This document shows, one piece after another, positions 58,673 to 64,000 of a stretch of DNA of 64,000 bases (the stretch's first letter is position 1; each line of letters starts with the position of its first letter). A model generated the notes under the pieces. The model was not told the DNA's origin, searched no databases, and worked only from the letters and a program-made list of their open reading frames with translations. Both the position numbers and the translations under genes were made by a program. Source of the stretch: Gonocerus acuteangulatus (lineage: Eukaryota > Arthropoda > Insecta > Hemiptera > Coreidae); assembly GCA_946811695.1 (NCBI GenBank), contig OX328132.1, forward strand, positions 129,986,208 through 130,050,207. Reading direction: 5' to 3'.

Positions 58673-60915
58673 ATGTATCTGCTGGCGTTCGTGCTGGCGG
58701 GGTGGCCATGTACGAAAAGGAAGACTGTGTGTTATACAGTATCCGCTGGCGTTGGCACTGGCAGGGTGGCCATGTACGAAAAGGAAGACTGTATGTTATA
58801 CAGTATCCGCTGGCGTTGGTGCTGGCGGGGGGGCCATGTACAAAAAGGAAGACTGTATGTTATACAGTATCCGCTGGCGTTGGTGCTTGCGGGGTGGCTA
58901 TGTACGAAAAGGAAGACTGTATGTTATACAGTATCCGCTGGCGTTGGTGCTTGCGGGGTGGCCATGTACGAAGAGGAAGACTGTATGTTATACAGTATCC
59001 GCTGGCGTTGGTGCTTGCGGGGTGGCCATGTACGAAAAGGAAGACAGTATGTTATACAGTATCCGCTGTCGTTGGTGCTGGCGGGGTGGCCATGTACGAA
59101 AAGGAAGACTGTATCTTATACAGTATCCGATGGCGTTGGTGCTTGCTGGGTGACCATGTACGCAAAGGAAGACTGTATGTTATACAGTATCCGCTGGCTT
59201 TGGTGCTTGCGGGGTGGCCATGTACGAAAAGGAAGACTTTATGTTATACAGTATCCGCTGGCGTTGGGCTTGCGGGGTGGCCATGTACGAAAAGGAAGAC
59301 TGTATGTTATACAGTATCCGCTGGCGTTGGTGCTTGCGGGGTGGCTATGTACGAAAAGGAAGACTGTATGTTATACAGTATCCGCTGGCGTTGGTGCTTG
59401 CGGGGTGGCCATGTACGAAAAGGAAGACTGTATGTTATACAGTATCCGCTGGCTTTGGTGCTTGCGGGGTGGCCATGTACGAAAAGGAAGACTGTATGTT
59501 ATACAGTATCCGCTGGCGTTGGGCTTGCGGGGTGGCCATGTACGAAAAGGAAGGCTGTATGTTATACAGTATCCGCTGGCGTTGGTGCTTGCGGGGTGGC
59601 TATGTACGAAAAGGAAGACTGTATGTTATACAGTATCCGCTGGCGTTGGTGCTTGCGGGGTGGCCATGTACGAAAAGGAAGACTGTATGTTATACAGTAT
59701 CCGCTGGCGTTGGTGCTTGCGGGGTGGCCATGTACGAAAAGGAAGACAGTATGTTATACAGTATCCGCTGGCGTTGGTGCTGGCGGGGTGGCCATGTACG
59801 AAAAGGAAGACTGTATCTTATACAGTATCCGATGGCGTTGGTGCTTGCTGGGTGACCATGTACGCAAAGGAAGACTGTATGTTATACAGTATCCGCTGGC
59901 TTTGGTGCTTGCGGGGTGGCCATATACGAAAAGGAAGACTGTATGTTATACAGTATCCGCTGGCGTTGGGGCTTGCGGGGTGGCCATGTACGAAAAGGAA
60001 GACTGTATGTTATACAGTATCCGCTGGCGTTGGTGCTTGCGGGGTGGCCATGTACGAAAAGGAAGACTGTATGTTATACAGTATCCGCTGGCGTTGGTGC
60101 TTGCGGGGTGGCCATGTACGAAAAGGAAGACTGTATGTTATACAGTATCCGCTGGCGTTGGTGCTTGCGGGGTGGCCATGTACGAAAAGGAAGACTTTAT
60201 GTTATACAGTATCCGCTGGCGTTGGTGCTTGCGGGGTGGCTATGTACGAAAAGGAAGACTGTATGTTATACAGTATCCGCTGGCGTTGGTGCTTGCGGGG
60301 TGGCCATGTACGAAAAGGAAGACTGTATGTTATACAGTATCCGCTGGCGTTGGTGCTTGCGGGGTGGCCATGTACGAAAAGGAAGACAGTATGTTATACA
60401 GTATCCGCTGGCGTTGGTGCTGGCGGGGTGGCCATGTACGAAAAGGAAGACTGTATCTTATACAGTATCCGATGGCGTTGGTGCTTGCTGGGTGACCATG
60501 TACGCAAAGGAAGACTGTATGTTATACAGTATCCGCTGGCTTTGGTGCTTGCGGGGTGGCCATATACGAAAAGGAAGACTGTATGTTATACAGTATCCGC
60601 TGGCGTTGGGGCTTGCGGGGTGGCCATGTACGAAAAGGAAGACTGTATGTTATACAGTATCCGCTGGCGTTGGTGCTTGCGGGGTGGCCATGTTCGAAAA
60701 GGAAGACTGTATGTTATACAGTATCCGCTGGCGTTGGTGCTTGCGGGGTGGCCATGTACGAAAAGGAAGACTGTATGTTATACAGTATCCGCTGGCGTTG
60801 GTGCTTGCGGGGTGGCCATGTACGAAAAGGAAGACTTTATGTTATACAGTATCCGCTGGCGTTGGTGCTTGCGGGGTGGCCATATACGAAAAGGAAGATT
60901 GTATGTTATACAGAA
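58673..60915 (+). repeat. 64-bp minisatellite, ~35 copies, open in all three + frames
   Basis: The unit contains GGTGGCCATGTACGAAAAGG and a 17-nt inverted repeat ACTGTATGTTATACAGT. As 64 is one more than a multiple of three, three units give a 64-residue protein repeat, and the unit has no stop in any forward frame. The longest frame runs 58673-60925 (750 codons) and two other frames are nearly as long. Rare variants (CTGTATCTTATAC followed by CCGATGG) recur at 59109, 59811 and 60451, so 10-11-unit blocks have been duplicated. I see no promoter, flanking exon or known domain, and treat the frames as accidental. Confidence 0.95.
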
Positions 60916-62061
60916 CATTACATAGGTTTGTCGGCTGGAGCTATAGCATATTTAGTTCCTGAATTTGAGCAGAAAGCTCTAAACGAAATTAATTTTTTTT
61001 TTTTATATCTTTATAATACCTTCGAGTCTGAACATTATTTGGAAATGCTCTTGTGATCTTGCCTGACAATGAATTAATTTCAAGTCTAACTAATGTCGCT
61101 GTCGCCTTATCGATAGCTACATGGGTAAATAATAGGTATGTAGATAAAAATGTTAAAATTCGTCTAAATGTTTCATAAACCATCAAATGTAGGTTCTTCA
61201 TACCGAGACGATTCATTTGATACATGATACATGATGGGTTTCGGAAGGAATGCTGGGTTCCCGAATGTACAAAATGTCCATCCGATGGGGTGAGTCAAAC
61301 ACGATTAGCTCGTAAAATATTCAAGCTAAGACGCTAAACTTGGTCTCATCTTAAAGACAATTTAATAAGGTACAACTTTTCTATTGATGTTTTGTGCCGT
61401 ACAACGCTTTATTTAAGCGATAAATTGTTGTGTTAAGACACGGCTTTCACCAGCGGTCAGTTTATTTGAGTAATATCATCCCATTCTGCTTCATTAAAAA
61501 ATCCATTTTTCTTTTGATAATTTTTTGAATTTTTTTTATTTTAAACTAACAAATTTAAAAATGTTATCGAAATATAAATATATTAAAAAGTTATAGTAAT
61601 ATTACGTAATTAAAACAACCGTTGGAGAAAGCCACATAGCTTTCCTTGCGAAACTTTGTCTATATAGAGGAAACGCGCTAAGAAGACGCAGATATTGCAA
61701 GTCGGACTTATACGAAGAAATAGGGGCCTTACGACGGGTAATGTTCTCTATTTTAAAGTATATCCTATATAATTTATGTATACATATTTGCGGATTTGCC
61801 TTATAATGAGAAGGTTTTGAAAATAAACTGCTTAGAATTCCTCTAGAAGGATGTTTTGAAGGTAATGGTTGAAGGAAGAGCTTAACCTTCAGCACATGTC
61901 TGAATCGGATATTTTCCTTTCCGCCAACCCAAAATCCAATTAGAAGAGATTTGGAAAACCACACGACACTCCAATAACATTCGGATCAAAAACTATCAAC
62001 CTTCTCTTATTCAGAACGATACAAAACAAGCTTGAAAACACCTTTCAGAAATTATGTTCTT
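60916..62061. other. Unassigned, with a family B 5'-end fragment
   Basis: About 61660-61710 on the minus strand reads GTCCGACTTGCAATATCTGC and TTAGCGCGTTTCC, a diverged family B 5' end. The rest is AT-rich with no supported gene; frames at 60989-61225 and 61602-61964 lack domains. Confidence 0.4.
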
Positions 62062-62576
62062 CTAGGATAGCGGAAGGTAGAAGAACAACGATGCCCTGAA
62101 TAAATTTTGTTGTTTTAGGCGGGCGGAAGAACAACGATGCGTGGAAGAAATATTGTAGTCCTAGGAGGGTGTACCAATACCTAAACCCCAGAATAAATTT
62201 AGTCCTAGGAGGGCGGACCAATACCTAAACCCCAGAATAAATGTTGTAGTCCTAGGAGGGTGGACCAATAACTAAACCCCTGCATAAATGTTCTGCATGA
62301 AGGGTAGAAGAACAACGATGCCCTGAATAAATTTTGTTGTTTTGGGTGGGTGGAAGAACAACGATGCGTGGAATAAATATTGTAGTCCTAGGAGGGTGGA
62401 CGAATACCTAAACCCCAGAATAAATTTAGTCCTAGGAGGGCGGACCAATACCTAAACCCCAGAATAAATGTTGTAGTCCTAGGAGGGTGGACCAATAACT
62501 AAACCCCTGGATAAATGTTCTGCATGAAGGGTAGAAGAACAACGATGCCCTGAATAATTGTTGTTGTTCTAGGAGG
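62062..62576. repeat. 227-bp higher-order repeat, ~2.3 copies
   Basis: AGAAGAACAACGATGCCC starts at 62079, 62306 and 62533. Each 227-bp unit is made of about four related subunits with CCTAGGAGGGTGGACCAATA or GAAGAACAACGATGC. Confidence 0.9.
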
Positions 62577-63550
62577 GTTTTACGTATGTCAATCGTTTTG
62601 CATAATTCAATAAAAATTATTGTAACAGAATTTATTGCTCCTTTCTGCGCCAGGTGAATTGCTCCAGGACAAATTGGTTGTTTCAGGAAATTGATTTTTG
62701 TGTTAATCCTGTAATCCCAAGGGGAGGAGCATCTCCAACGACCCGCGATAACATCCGCACCCTCGGCGAATTGGATTATTTTCCGAGTGGACCTCCAGCG
62801 ATCCACCACGCCAGCCTCTAATCAGCCCAAATCTACCACAACCTATCCTACTCTTCCATCCAAGACTCTACCCTACCGGTATGCTAATCGAATCTCTACC
62901 TAAACCTTCCCTGTATCCCGATAGGATGCCATCCAAACCTAACCTCCATCCCAGCCTCATATTTATGTTAGTTATCTAGTTATCAAGACGCTATCTTCCT
63001 TCCAATCCTTTGCCCTACGTAGATGTAGACGAAAATCATACCCCACGGGAATACCAACCAAGACTATCTTCCGTCCAAGCCTCTACTCTGCGTATGTTGC
63101 CAGTCAAATCTCTATGTAACGTAGGCCACTCATGGATACCATCCAATGCAATTTATATTACCATAAGTAACAAAAATAAGTGAGGTCCAAATTTTACCAC
63201 CCTTATTTTCCTTACCAACGGGTTCTGGAAAGTGGCCTCAATACGGGTAAAAAAGGGTTTAAACGAATTTCCTAAAAATATTTACTTCAAAAAATGTATT
63301 TTAATTTACCATCTAGTGACATTTAAAATAAATTTGAATGCCCCTAGGCTTCCTTTATTCCGAAAACATAAAAAACAAATCGCAAGCCTAGCCATAACTA
63401 ACAGCAATCTATCTTTCATACTTTGTTAGATACATCTTCTACAAGTGATGTAGTGTAATATTAGGGATGTCTTTGAGTAAGAAAGAGATCTAAAGAGGAG
63501 GTCCTTGAGCTATTCAGGACACTGTCCACTCCAAGTCCTTGTTTTTGAGT
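62577..63550. other. Unassigned sequence
   Basis: Partly pyrimidine-rich with recurring CCATCCAA and CTCTACC words at 62860-63130, perhaps a worn repeat. No gene supported. Confidence 0.35.
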
Positions 63551-63559
63551 GTGGAATAT

Positions 63560-63990
63560 CTATTCTTTACCCCTCTCCAAACTCTTATCCTCCTTCTTCC
63601 TCTTACCCCTCTCCAATCTCTTACCCCTTTCTCTTTCTTGCCCCTCTCCAATCTCTTATCCTTCTCCACCCTCTTTACCCCTATCCACACTCTTATCCTT
63701 CTTCTCCCTCTTACCTCTCTCCACACTCTTATCCTTCTTCTCCCTCTTACCTCTCCCCACACTCTTATCCTTCTTCTCCCTCTTACCCCTCTCCAATATC
63801 TTACCCCTGTCCTTTCTCTTATTATCCTTCTCCCTCATACCCTTCTCCTCACTCTAACCCCTCTCCTTCCTCTTATCCTCCTTCTCCTTCTTACCACCCT
63901 CGTGACACTCACCCCATTCCTCTGTCTTCCCCCTTTCCTCTCTCTTATTGAGCTTCTTCGTCTTAACCCTCTCCACCCTATTACTCACTC
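63560..63990. repeat. Polypyrimidine tract with 36-bp repeats
   Basis: C+T make up most of the plus strand for about 430 bp. CACACTCTTATCC recurs at 63686, 63722 and 63758 (36 bp), with related CTCCAATCTCTTACCCC units on either side. Frames on both strands (Ser/Pro/Tyr-rich forward, Lys/Arg/Glu-rich reverse) are low-complexity by-products. Confidence 0.9.
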
Positions 63991-64000
63991 GCATTACCAC

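Noticed and set aside
58673..60925. A 750-codon protein gene
   Set aside because: The frame exists only because the 64-bp unit lacks stops in every forward frame; no domain, promoter or unique coding flank supports it. Kept as a finding, not as a gene.
63505..63951. Ser/Pro/Tyr-rich frame of 148 codons
   Set aside because: Low-complexity translation of a polypyrimidine repeat, with an equally long antisense frame.

Overview
This window looks like AT-rich, repeat-saturated nuclear DNA of an arthropod, most likely an insect. The evidence is the mix of elements: an R2-clade retrotransposon, jockey- and I-type LINEs, Penelope-like fragments, Helentron-like rolling-circle elements, a densovirus-like capsid remnant, long (TA)n tracts and many minisatellites. 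The order or species cannot be fixed from the sequence. I see no convincing host protein-coding gene, tRNA or rRNA. Almost every long open frame is a transposon fragment or a frame through a tandem repeat.

Layout. 0.25-1.2 kb is a 24-bp minisatellite. 1.76-3.93 kb is an ORF1-only LINE flanked by a 14-bp target-site duplication (TSD). 6.58-11.74 kb is a Helentron-like element (called family B here) carrying a LINE fragment that itself carries a second Helentron-like element (family A), plus a palindromic MITE and a 1.7-kb foldback element. 11.8-16.6 kb has a 40-bp repeat, a jockey-type LINE and two Penelope-like fragments. 16.58-17.0 kb is a candidate endogenous densovirus fragment. 18-22.2 kb holds 16-, 124- and 109-bp repeats and hairpin elements. 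22.89-26.69 kb is a hAT-like MITE (8-bp TSD) containing a LINE (14-bp TSD) whose reverse transcriptase is split by a 25-bp minisatellite. 26.7-33.8 kb has two more family B copies, with a jockey fragment inside the first and an R2-clade element between them. 34.4-35.7 kb holds a small inverted-repeat element and a Harbinger transposase fragment. 35.88-37.17 kb is a very uniform 56-bp satellite. 37.2-46.06 kb is a long I-type LINE interrupted by a second LINE (13-bp TSD) and by another family A copy. 46-48.8 kb is decayed family B sequence. 48.85-58.4 kb is a huge 31-bp minisatellite split by a 1-kb spacer. 58.67-60.92 kb is a 64-bp minisatellite open in all three forward frames. 60.9-64 kb is mostly unassigned, with a 227-bp repeat and a polypyrimidine tract.

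There is no gene network here. The coherent story is layered invasion: TSDs and split homologies order the insertions. Many elements also show local tandem amplification of a short piece of their own sequence. The best candidates for something little described are the paired Helentron-like families with shared end architecture, the minisatellites arising inside transposons, and the frame-free 64-bp array. All identifications come from reading the sequence; no database search was run.
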